DNA of 7,456 bases from CAYUMU01 sp964445985 (GTDB taxonomy: Bacteria; Planctomycetota; Planctomycetia; Pirellulales; S012-138). The stretch lies in assembly GCA_964445985.1 (NCBI GenBank), contig CAYUMU010000150.1:1-7456 (forward strand), read 5' to 3'. The translations under genes were made by a program, and so were the position numbers. Of the stretch, positions 1-7,456 are shown piece by piece. The notes beneath the pieces are model-generated. The model was given only the letters and a program-made list of their open reading frames with translations, searched no databases and was not told the DNA's origin. Position 1 is the first letter of the stretch; each line of letters starts with the position of its first letter.

Positions 1-1935
<1,935 letters not shown>

Positions 1936-2097
1936 GGCAGGGAGCCAGAATAAAAGGAGAAAAGACCGCGCCCCAGGTGGACCGGTCCGTGGTTTCAAGT
2001 CATTGAGACCGCGATGGTTGCACTCAAGGCAGAAACGGGTTTCCACCGGGCGCATCCCGCGCCTTTCTCTCAATTGCGCAACACGTTAAACCTACTA

Positions 2098-2126
2098 AAT
2101 TTATTGCGTTTGCCAAAATCGGTCAA
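2098..2126 (-). promoter_or_regulatory. Candidate sigma70-type promoter for secA
   Basis: On the minus strand a TTGACC box (2126-2121) is followed by exactly 17 bases and then TAAATT (2103-2098). This compares with the consensus TTGACA-N17-TATAAT at 5 of 6 and 4 of 6 positions. It lies in the most AT-rich part of the intergenic region. It predicts a transcript start near 2091 and a leader of about 155 nt before the secA ATG. This is pattern matching by eye, and planctomycete promoters are poorly characterised, so confidence is moderate. Confidence 0.45.
2111..2122 (+). repeat. 12-bp direct repeat, copy 1 (TGCCAAAATCGG)
   Basis: This 12-mer is identical to the one at 2324-2335, 213 bases downstream in the same intergenic region. 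Copy 1 overlaps the left arm of the inverted repeat and the secA promoter spacer. A shared binding site for both divergent genes is possible but unproven, and chance remains plausible. Confidence 0.4.
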
Positions 2127-2141
2127 CACTCGTTTTTGGCA
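2111..2141. repeat. 8-bp inverted repeat flanking the secA -35 box (operator-like)
   Basis: TGCCAAAA at 2111-2118 is matched perfectly by TTTTGGCA at 2134-2141, with a 15-base centre. The left arm falls in the spacer of the proposed secA promoter and the right arm lies upstream of its -35 box, so the -35 hexamer sits between the arms. This geometry would suit a dimeric regulator, but no regulator is encoded in the window. The repeat lacks a following T-run, so it is not an intrinsic terminator. The inverted repeat is seen directly; the operator role is inference. Confidence 0.4.
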
Positions 2142-2163
2142 GCTCCGTCTTGCACAGGGCGCC

Positions 2164-2196
2164 TTGCCCGCTCTGCTTCGGCAGGGAGGGGGGCAA
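2164..2196 (+). other. Hairpin with a cUUCGg tetraloop in the divergent region
   Basis: CTGC (2173-2176) and GCAG (2181-2184) enclose TTCG, giving on the plus strand a C(UUCG)G loop, a known exceptionally stable RNA tetraloop. The inner stem extends by a T-G and a C-G pair (2171-2172 with 2185-2186). After an internal loop, TTGCCC (2164-2169) can pair with GGGCAA (2191-2196). No T-run follows on either strand, so it is not a typical intrinsic terminator. The loop type suggests it would act in a plus-strand transcript, but no promoter upstream of it on that strand is evident. Confidence 0.35.
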
Positions 2197-2268
2197 AATT
2201 ACGGCCAAACTTCCCGCCGGTAGTTTTCGTCGGCGCGCGCCCTTGACCTAATCTTGATCCTAGGGCCA

Positions 2269-2277
2269 TGGTATAGC
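2269..2277 (+). promoter_or_regulatory. Weak candidate extended -10 promoter for the transporter gene
   Basis: TG-G-TATAGC matches the extended -10 pattern TGnTATAAT, with 4 of 6 bases right in the hexamer. TTGACC (2243-2248) and TTGATC (2254-2259) lie upstream, but at 23 and 12 bases from the hexamer neither has normal spacing. The predicted start near 2284 would give a leader of about 75 nt. The evidence is weak and rests on one short motif. Confidence 0.2.
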
Positions 2278-2323
2278 CCTACGGTCCCTGCGGACACAGC
2301 TCGCCGCCCGCCCTGCCGCTAAC

Positions 2324-2335
2324 TGCCAAAATCGG
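2324..2335 (+). repeat. 12-bp direct repeat, copy 2 (TGCCAAAATCGG)
   Basis: This is the second exact copy of the 12-mer at 2111-2122. It ends 24 bases before the transporter start codon, so it would lie in that gene's leader or core control region. No inverted partner accompanies this copy. A regulatory role is inference only. Confidence 0.35.
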
Positions 2336-2359
2336 ACCCTCAACGGACATATTTTCACG

Positions 2360-3916
2360 ATGTCGGATCATCACGCATCTTCGGGCTCGCAGAAGCCGGT
2401 TGTCAGCGCAATCTTTTTATTGGTAGTGCTTTACGTGTTGGCGCTCGTCATGCACTGGCCTCCCGTGGCTGGGCACGATGCCGCGGAAATTGCCACGGAA
2501 GAAGTCGCTGCCACCTCCGGAGAAGCCGAAACTCCCCCCCCCGCTGGGCATGATCCGCGCGCCACTCCCCATGCTAGCTCTGCTCACCCCAAACGTGAGG
2601 CGCCTCCTTTTTATACGGTCACGCCCTTTGTTTTGTTGCTGCTATCCATCGCCGTGCTCCCCCTCCTGCCCGGCGTAAACCACTGGTGGGAAAGCAACCG
2701 CAACCGGTTCATCGTGGCCGCCGGCCTGGGGTTGATCACCCTGCTGTGGTATCTCTCGTCCCGCGGGTCGAGCGATGCCCTGCACACGCTGGAGCACGCC
2801 TTGCTGGGCGAATTTGTGCCCTTTATTGTGCTGCTGTTCAGCCTGTATACCATTAGCGGCGGCATTCGGATCGAGTGCGATCTCAAAGCGCATCCCATTG
2901 TGAATACAGCCTTTATTGCCGTGGGCGGTTTGCTGGCCAGCTTCATTGGCACCACCGGCGCGGCCATGCTGCTGATCCGCCCTCTGCTCGAAACCAACAG
3001 CGAACGCCGGCACGTGCGGCACTCGGTCATCTTTTTTATCTTCGTGGTTTGCAACTGCGGCGGCTGCTTGCTGCCCATCGGCGATCCGCCTTTGTTCCTG
3101 GGCTATCTCCGCGGGGTGCCATTTTTCTGGACCTTGCAGCTCTGGTCGCATTGGCTGTTCGTGAACGGGGCTCTGCTGGCCGTGTACTTTATGTGGGACA
3201 CGCTGGCCTACCGCAAAGAAACCAAGCAAGACATTGTCCGCGATGAAACCCATGTACGACCAATCCGAATCTCCGGCTTGGAGCTCAACGGTCTGCTGTT
3301 GATTGGCGTGATTGCCTCGGTGGCCCTGCTCGACCCCAACAAGGCCTTGCCGGGCACCGACTGGCGCGCCCCCAATTTTCTCCGCGAAATCGTGCAACTT
3401 TCGCTAGTGGGAGTTTCGTTGCTGGCCGGATCCACGGCCATTCGTCAGGCCAATCGCTTTAACTTCCATGCGATTGTGGAAGTGGCGGCGCTGTTTTTCG
3501 GAATTTTTATCTGCATGCAGCCGGCCCTCGAAATCCTCAACATTTACGGCCGAAACCTGGGCATCGACACGCCGCAAAAGTTTTTCTGGATTACGGGCAG
3601 CCTATCGAGCGTGCTCGACAATGCCCCCACTTACGTGGTGTTTTTTGAAACCGCCAAAACCATGTCCGACGCGCCGGGTCCTGGCATCCTTCAACTGGTC
3701 GATGGCAAATTCCTCCGGGAAGACCTGCTGGTGGCCATCAGTTTGGGGGCGGTGTTCCTCGGAGCGATGACCTATATCGGCAACGGGCCAAACTTCATGG
3801 TCAAGGCCATCGCCGAGCAGTCAGGGATTCGCATGCCCAGCTTCTTTGGCTACATCGCGTACAGCGTGGGCGTGCTGATTCCCATCTTTGTGCTGATGAC
3901 GCTACTGTTCCTGTAG
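2360..3916 (+). CDS. Putative Na+/H+ antiporter-like membrane transporter (ion transporter superfamily, CitMHS_2/NhaD-like)
   Basis: This 518-residue protein is a polytopic inner-membrane carrier, probably exchanging Na+ for H+ or moving an organic anion. A first membrane segment (about 14-32) is followed by a polar, His/Pro/Glu-rich stretch (about 34-82). About ten further hydrophobic segments begin near 84. Characteristic motifs are FIGTTGAAMLLIRPLL (195-210), NCGGCLLPIGDPPLFLGYL (232-250), SSVLDNAPTYVVFF (416-429) and YIGNGPNFMVKAIAEQSG (472-489). The paired Gly/Thr-rich and Asp-Asn-Ala-Pro-Thr motifs, one in each half, are typical of the two inverted halves of this superfamily, where they line the ion site; NhaD carries a comparable Asp-Asn-Ile-Pro. 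The ATG at 2360 lacks a Shine-Dalgarno sequence but directly precedes a sensible N-terminus. A run of nine C lies at 2534-2542 in the polar stretch. It is divergent from secA and 124 nt ahead of the GH38-like gene. The class is fairly sure; the substrate cannot be told from sequence. Confidence 0.85.
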   Translation: MSDHHASSGSQKPVVSAIFLLVVLYVLALVMHWPPVAGHDAAEIATEEVAATSGEAETPPPAGHDPRATPHASSAHPKREAPPFYTVTPFVLLLLSIAVLPLLPGVNHWWESNRNRFIVAAGLGLITLLWYLSSRGSSDALHTLEHALLGEFVPFIVLLFSLYTISGGIRIECDLKAHPIVNTAFIAVGGLLASFIGTTGAAMLLIRPLLETNSERRHVRHSVIFFIFVVCNCGGCLLPIGDPPLFLGYLRGVPFFWTLQLWSHWLFVNGALLAVYFMWDTLAYRKETKQDIVRDETHVRPIRISGLELNGLLLIGVIASVALLDPNKALPGTDWRAPNFLREIVQLSLVGVSLLAGSTAIRQANRFNFHAIVEVAALFFGIFICMQPALEILNIYGRNLGIDTPQKFFWITGSLSSVLDNAPTYVVFFETAKTMSDAPGPGILQLVDGKFLREDLLVAISLGAVFLGAMTYIGNGPNFMVKAIAEQSGIRMPSFFGYIAYSVGVLIPIFVLMTLLFL

Positions 3917-3954
3917 CCCCCGGCCCCAAGTTGCGATATTTTGGCGGTTTGCGT

Positions 3955-3980
3955 CTTGCGCTGCGCGCCGCGGGCGTAAG
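3955..3980 (+). repeat. Imperfect inverted repeat between the transporter and GH38-like genes
   Basis: CTTGCG (3955-3960) can pair with CGTAAG (3975-3980) with one G-T wobble, around a very GC-rich centre. It starts 38 bases after the transporter stop. Only a short, broken T-rich stretch follows, so it is at best a weak terminator. The segment CCGCGGGCGTAAGC resembles a GC-rich palindromic repeat that I recall being scattered in planctomycete genomes; this could be a remnant of it. Low confidence. Confidence 0.25.
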
Positions 3981-4040
3981 CACCTATTTCGTATGCCAGG
4001 TTCATCCGTGTCGTCCTCCCTCCACGACTGCCCTCCCCCG

Positions 4041-6914
4041 ATGAAATTCAAAGAAGTTCTCATCCTGTTGCCGTGCCACAGCCTCGAGGACTTTCCTCTG
4101 CACTACGAGGGTCCTGAAGCCGAAGGCTTGCTGGCGGCCTGGAGCTGCATGTGGCATCCGGCCTTCATTGCCGCGACGGGCAACATGCCCACCTGGGCCC
4201 GCGCCGACGACCCACCCCAAGACCTGGCCGATAAGCTGATTGTGGTGCCGCAGGTGAGCGAGTCGATGTTGCTTGCCGGCTGGCCAGCCCGGGCCAAGAA
4301 CGAAGGCGCCTGCGTGCTGCGAAAACTGACCACCCGCGAGCAATTGGTTGCCGCGGGACTGGAAGCCCTCGACCCGCCAACCGCCGACGGCGAGCCGGCG
4401 ACCCTGGCGCCCGCCGATCTCGACCCCGAACTGGTCGCCGACTTTCACGCGCTGGGCTACGCCTACCTGGAAGAAGAATTGCTCACCCGGCAAATGCGGT
4501 ACATGAGCAATTTGGACGAAGTCCACTTTGGCTCCGAGACCGCCAAGGCGGCCCAGGCCGTGGTGCAGGGCGACGCCGTGGAAGCCAAGGCCCGGCTGCA
4601 AAGCTGCTTCGATATTTTGGCCGAAGCCCGCGATCGTTTCTATCCGGCCGAAGCCTACCTGGTGGATCTCACGCTGGTGGCGGGCACCACCTTGGGGCCT
4701 GCCCTGAAGGCGGAACTGCAATCGGGGCGGCCGCTCAATTTGATCATCTCGGGCGAAGTGCTCGAGCAAATGGCGGCGGAGCAACCGCAAACCTTGGCGG
4801 CCCTGCAATCGGCTCTCGCGGCCGAGCAGGTTTCGTTGGTGGGCGGCGAGCGTTCCGAACGCGAGCTACCGCTGATCCCCATGGAAGCCATCCTCGATGA
4901 ATTCCGCCAAGGGCTGGCCAGTTATCAGCGGTTGCTGGGGCAACGCCCGCACGTCTATGGCCGTCGCCGGTTTGGCATCACGCCGCTGCTGCCGCAGGTG
5001 CTGGTCCGGTTTGGCTTCGGTAGTGCGCTGCACTTGGCCTTCGACGACGGCGCCTTTCCTCGCGGCGAGCAAAGCAAGACCCGTTGGGAAGGCCTGGGCG
5101 ACAGCTCGGTCGATACCCTGACGCGCGTGCCGCTCGAAGCCGACAAGTCCTCTCCGTTCCTCAATTACTGCGAGCGGATGGGCAATGTGATGGACCTGGA
5201 CTACGTGGCCACGCTGACCTTTGCCCGCTGGCCCGGCCAGGGTTGCCCCTGGTACGAAGACATCCGCCGGATTGGCAAGTATTCGCCGGTGTTGGGACGG
5301 TTTGTCACGCTCAAGAATTACTTTGCCACGACCGAGAATCCTGGCCATTCCGCCAAGTACACGGCCGATCAATATCGTTCGCCCTACCTGCGCCAGGCCA
5401 TCATTCGCCGGCATCCCAACCCCATTAGCCGCGTGGTCGACGAGCATCGCCGCCGGCTGCAATGGGAGGCCACCGCCGCCGTTCATACCCTGGCTTCCAC
5501 GCTCAAGTTGCAAGTGCAGGGCGAAGACTCGCCCCAGCAGCTGGAGGCCATTCGCGCGGCGGCGATTGCCGGTGCCCCACAGCCGGATCTCGATCGCGAA
5601 TTGGCTTCGCGGAACCAGGCCGCGCAGCAGGCGTTTGCCCAGGCCATGCCCCGCGCGGCGGGCGCCGACCGCCCCGGTTATTTGCTGGTAAACCCGTTTA
5701 GTTTTCCCCGGCGCGTGGGTCTCTCGCTGCCCGAGCTCAAATCGCTGCCGGCCATCGATGGCCCGATCAAGGCCACCCAGGCCGAAGGCAACCGGGTGGT
5801 GGTCGATGTTCCGGCGCTGGGTTACACCTGGATCGACGCCAACGAAGCCACCGCCCCCAGTCCGCCGCGAGGCAAGCCCAAGAAAGAGGTGCCGCTGGGC
5901 GACGCCAAAGAGATGCTGTTGCGCAACGAGTTTTTCGAAGTGATCGTCAACGTCAAGAGTGGCGGCATTCAGTCGCTGCGCGATTACAAGCAGCGCGGAT
6001 CGCGGCTCTCGCAACAGTTGGCCTACCGGGTGCCTGGCGCTCGACCCAAGGTGGGCGATGCCTGGCAAGACCCCGACGACGTGGCCGTGTATTCGCAAAT
6101 GGTGGCCGACTCGGTGGAGCTAACCACCGTGGGGCCGGCGATGGCCGAGATTGTAAGTCGCGGCAGCCTGGTCGATCGGCAAGGCGCTCGCCTGGCCGGT
6201 TTTCGGCAATCGGTGCAAGTGTGGCGCAGCTTGCCTGTGATTGGCATTGAAGTGGAGCTCGACGTGGTCGAAGAGCCCAGGGCCGATCCTTGGAACAGCT
6301 ACTATGCCAGCCGCTTTGGTTGGTCTGACGAATCGGCCACCATGTACCGCGGCGTGGGCTTTGCTCGCCAGAAGACCGACAGCACCCGGCTCGAATCGCC
6401 CCACTATGTGGAATTGAAAGCCGATCCGCAAAGCCTGGCGTTCCTCACCGGTGGGCTCCCTTACCATCGCCGCGTGGGCCTGGGCGTGCTCGATACCATG
6501 CTGGTGTGCCGAGGAGAAAGCCAGCGCGCGTTCCGGTTGGGTATCGCCGTGGACGTGCCGCACGCCTTGCCCTACGCCCTGGACCTGATCAGGCCGATCG
6601 TGCCCATTAGTGAAGGCGCTGGCCAGCCGCAAGGCCCGCCGACCAGTTGGCTATTCCACCTCGATCGCAAGAACGTGGTCGCCACGCACTGGGAACCGCT
6701 GCTCGAAGGCGGCCGGGTGGTTGGTTTTCGGGCACGGCTGATGGAAACGGCCGGCAGTTCTGTCCGCTGCAAACTCCGTTCGTTTCGCGCGGCCAAGACG
6801 GCCCGGCAGGTTGATTTCCAGGGTGAAACGCTGGTGCAACTGCCGGTGGAAGACGACGCCGTGATCATCGACTTTACCAGCTACGAATGGGTGGAACTGG
6901 AAGCCCGGTTTTAG
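4041..6914 (+). CDS. Large GH38 (alpha-mannosidase)-like protein, probably catalytically altered
   Basis: Read from the ATG at 4041, the protein has 957 residues, no signal peptide and no membrane segment, so it should be cytoplasmic. An in-frame ATG at 3993 would add 16 residues (MPGSSVSSSL...) of low-complexity character; I prefer 4041 because MKFKEVLILLPCHSLEDF begins a typical first beta strand. The N-terminal half resembles the GH38 catalytic domain: LVGGERSERELP (266-277), an FRQG helix (288-291), YGRRRFG (306-312) leading into PLLPQVLVRFGF, then FDDGAFP (334-340) and RWEG (348-351). The second half resembles the GH38 beta-sandwich: LLVNPF (548-553), NEFFEV (629-634), SGGIQSL (640-646) and a final strand-rich domain to residue 957. 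In active GH38 enzymes the first motif is H-x-H-x-D and the nucleophile Asp lies in a D-x-F-G motif. Here these read HSLED (13-17) and RRFG, so a zinc His and the nucleophile Asp seem replaced. The fold assignment is inference by eye; the function is unknown. Confidence 0.65.
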   Translation: MKFKEVLILLPCHSLEDFPLHYEGPEAEGLLAAWSCMWHPAFIAATGNMPTWARADDPPQDLADKLIVVPQVSESMLLAGWPARAKNEGACVLRKLTTREQLVAAGLEALDPPTADGEPATLAPADLDPELVADFHALGYAYLEEELLTRQMRYMSNLDEVHFGSETAKAAQAVVQGDAVEAKARLQSCFDILAEARDRFYPAEAYLVDLTLVAGTTLGPALKAELQSGRPLNLIISGEVLEQMAAEQPQTLAALQSALAAEQVSLVGGERSERELPLIPMEAILDEFRQGLASYQRLLGQRPHVYGRRRFGITPLLPQVLVRFGFGSALHLAFDDGAFPRGEQSKTRWEGLGDSSVDTLTRVPLEADKSSPFLNYCERMGNVMDLDYVATLTFARWPGQGCPWYEDIRRIGKYSPVLGRFVTLKNYFATTENPGHSAKYTADQYRSPYLRQAIIRRHPNPISRVVDEHRRRLQWEATAAVHTLASTLKLQVQGEDSPQQLEAIRAAAIAGAPQPDLDRELASRNQAAQQAFAQAMPRAAGADRPGYLLVNPFSFPRRVGLSLPELKSLPAIDGPIKATQAEGNRVVVDVPALGYTWIDANEATAPSPPRGKPKKEVPLGDAKEMLLRNEFFEVIVNVKSGGIQSLRDYKQRGSRLSQQLAYRVPGARPKVGDAWQDPDDVAVYSQMVADSVELTTVGPAMAEIVSRGSLVDRQGARLAGFRQSVQVWRSLPVIGIEVELDVVEEPRADPWNSYYASRFGWSDESATMYRGVGFARQKTDSTRLESPHYVELKADPQSLAFLTGGLPYHRRVGLGVLDTMLVCRGESQRAFRLGIAVDVPHALPYALDLIRPIVPISEGAGQPQGPPTSWLFHLDRKNVVATHWEPLLEGGRVVGFRARLMETAGSSVRCKLRSFRAAKTARQVDFQGETLVQLPVEDDAVIIDFTSYEWVELEARF

Positions 6915-6933
6915 AGCCAACCCGAAAACCCAG

Positions 6934-6975
6934 TTCCCCCTCTCCCCAGGCCCTCTCCCACAAGGGGCGAGGGAG
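6934..6975. repeat. Dispersed REP/MITE-like repeat (CCCTCTCCC...GGGGCGAGGG type)
   Basis: This GC-rich, purine/pyrimidine-skewed segment contains CCCTC (6951-6955) pairing with GAGGG (6969-6973) and CCC (6957-6959) with GGG (6965-6967), around a five-base loop with one mismatch. On the minus strand it translates in various frames to the familiar spurious strings SPLVGEG and PRPLWERA. These mark a short repeat scattered between genes in many bacteria, including planctomycetes. It fills much of the 104-base gap between the GH38-like gene and cmk. It may fold in the transcript, but it lacks the T-run of an intrinsic terminator. Recognition is from memory of the family; only one copy is in this window. 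Confidence 0.7.
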
Positions 6976-7018
6976 CATCTGCCCTGGCTCTTCGTCCCGA
7001 CCTCTGGCAATTTGCTCC

Positions 7019-7456
7019 ATGATTATTTGCATTGATGGCCCGGCCGGCGCTGGCAAGAGCACCGTGGCTCGGCAATTGGCCGCCAAGCTCCGGTTTCGCA
7101 TGCTCGACACGGGGGCGATGTATCGGGCCGTGGCCTGGGCGGCCCAGCAAGAGCAGATCGATTGGACCGATCCGCGGGCGATTGTCGAAGTCGCCGGCCG
7201 CATCGACATCAAGCTGATCGCCGACCGTGTGCTGGTAGGCGACGCCGACGTGAGCGAGGCCATTCGCACCCCTGAAATCACTGCCCTCACGCACTATGCC
7301 GCCGACAATCCGGGCGTTCGCGCTCACCTGGTCGAGCAGCAACGCCAGGTGGCGGTAGGGCTCGACCTGGTGACCGAGGGCCGCGACCAGGGGACCGTGG
7401 TTTTCCCCGGCGCCGAGCACAAGTTTTTTGTCACCGCCAGCCCCGCCACGCGGGCT
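7019..7456 (+). CDS. cmk: Cytidylate kinase, N-terminal 146 residues (runs off right edge)
   Basis: Cmk transfers a phosphate from ATP to CMP or dCMP in the cytoplasm, recycling pyrimidine nucleotides for RNA, DNA and lipid precursor synthesis. The frame from the ATG at 7019 stays open to the edge; full-length enzymes are about 220-230 residues. The P-loop GPAGAGKST is at residues 7-15, followed by the CMP-binding segment LDTGAMYRAV (29-38), the CMP-domain region (about 45-105), and EGRDQGTVVFP (120-130), matching the family motif GRDxGTVVFP. The fragment ends in FFVTASPATRA, just where the LID region begins. The start is fixed by the P-loop, which normally lies within the first ten or so residues. 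No Shine-Dalgarno sequence is seen. It is on the same strand as the GH38-like gene but separated by the dispersed repeat, so co-transcription is uncertain. Confidence 0.95.
   Translation, partial: MIICIDGPAGAGKSTVARQLAAKLRFRMLDTGAMYRAVAWAAQQEQIDWTDPRAIVEVAGRIDIKLIADRVLVGDADVSEAIRTPEITALTHYAADNPGVRAHLVEQQRQVAVGLDLVTEGRDQGTVVFPGAEHKFFVTASPATRA

Larger units (their letters stand above)
1936..2359. other. Gene-free divergent intergenic region between secA and the transporter gene
   Basis: These 424 bases separate two divergently transcribed genes, so both upstream control regions should lie here. A short open frame at 2014-2223 (69 codons) has no recognisable protein character and no ribosome binding site, and I do not treat it as a gene. 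The region contains an AT-richer patch near 2085-2140 that stands out from the GC-rich surroundings and holds the best secA promoter candidate. It also contains an inverted repeat, a 12-bp direct repeat and a stable-looking hairpin, each listed separately. I see no tRNA, recognisable riboswitch or intrinsic terminator. Confidence 0.8.

Noticed and set aside
2014..2223. 69-codon plus-strand open frame in the divergent intergenic region
   Set aside because: It overlaps the proposed secA promoter, inverted repeat and hairpin, has no ribosome binding site, and looks like translated non-coding DNA.
3993..4040. Start of the GH38-like protein at the upstream ATG (3993)
   Set aside because: It would add 16 residues of Ser/Pro-rich sequence before a natural beta-strand start, with no better ribosome binding site; it remains possible.
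4866..6098. 410-codon minus-strand open frame inside the GH38-like gene
   Set aside because: It is antisense to a 957-codon frame with recognisable domains, and its translation is rich in His/Arg/Gly without family motifs, as expected of a shadow frame.
6951..6973. Intrinsic terminator after the GH38-like gene
   Set aside because: The stem is present but no T-run follows on the plus strand, so it is listed as part of a repeat.
6874..7420. Minus-strand open frames (6874-7290, 6911-7420) over the repeat and cmk
   Set aside because: They run antisense to cmk, and their C-terminal strings such as SPLVGEG are the typical false translation of the dispersed repeat.

Overview
The window reads as ordinary chromosomal DNA of a GC-rich bacterium, most likely a planctomycete (Pirellulales-like). 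This rests on the character of SecA and cytidylate kinase, the lack of a convincing Shine-Dalgarno sequence before any of the four genes, and a dispersed CCCTCTCCC/GGGGCGAGGG-type repeat that I associate with such genomes. The assignment is inference from recall; no search was run.

Layout. Positions 1-1935 (minus strand) hold the first 645 residues of SecA, the ATPase motor of protein export; its C-terminal part lies beyond the left edge. Positions 1936-2359 are a gene-free divergent control region with a good sigma70-like promoter candidate for secA, an 8-bp inverted repeat around its -35 box, a 12-bp direct repeat and a hairpin with a cUUCGg loop. Positions 2360-3916 (plus) encode a 518-residue multi-spanning membrane protein of the ion-transporter superfamily, probably a Na+/H+ antiporter-like or CitMHS_2-like carrier. 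Positions 4041-6914 (plus; an upstream ATG lies at 3993) encode a large cytoplasmic protein with the architecture of a family 38 glycoside hydrolase (alpha-mannosidase). Its expected metal and nucleophile residues appear to be replaced. Positions 6915-7018 carry the dispersed repeat. From 7019 to the right edge lie the first 146 residues of cytidylate kinase (cmk).

How the genes fit together. SecA and Cmk are housekeeping genes. The transporter and the GH38-like protein sit between them on the same strand as cmk, but the gaps (124 nt and 104 nt) do not show tight operon coupling, and I see no shared pathway. There is no sign of phage, a transposase, CRISPR, a toxin-antitoxin pair or a defence system. 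The items most worth following are the GH38-like protein with apparently lost catalytic residues and a roughly 50-residue insertion in SecA. I do not see a convincing previously undescribed system.
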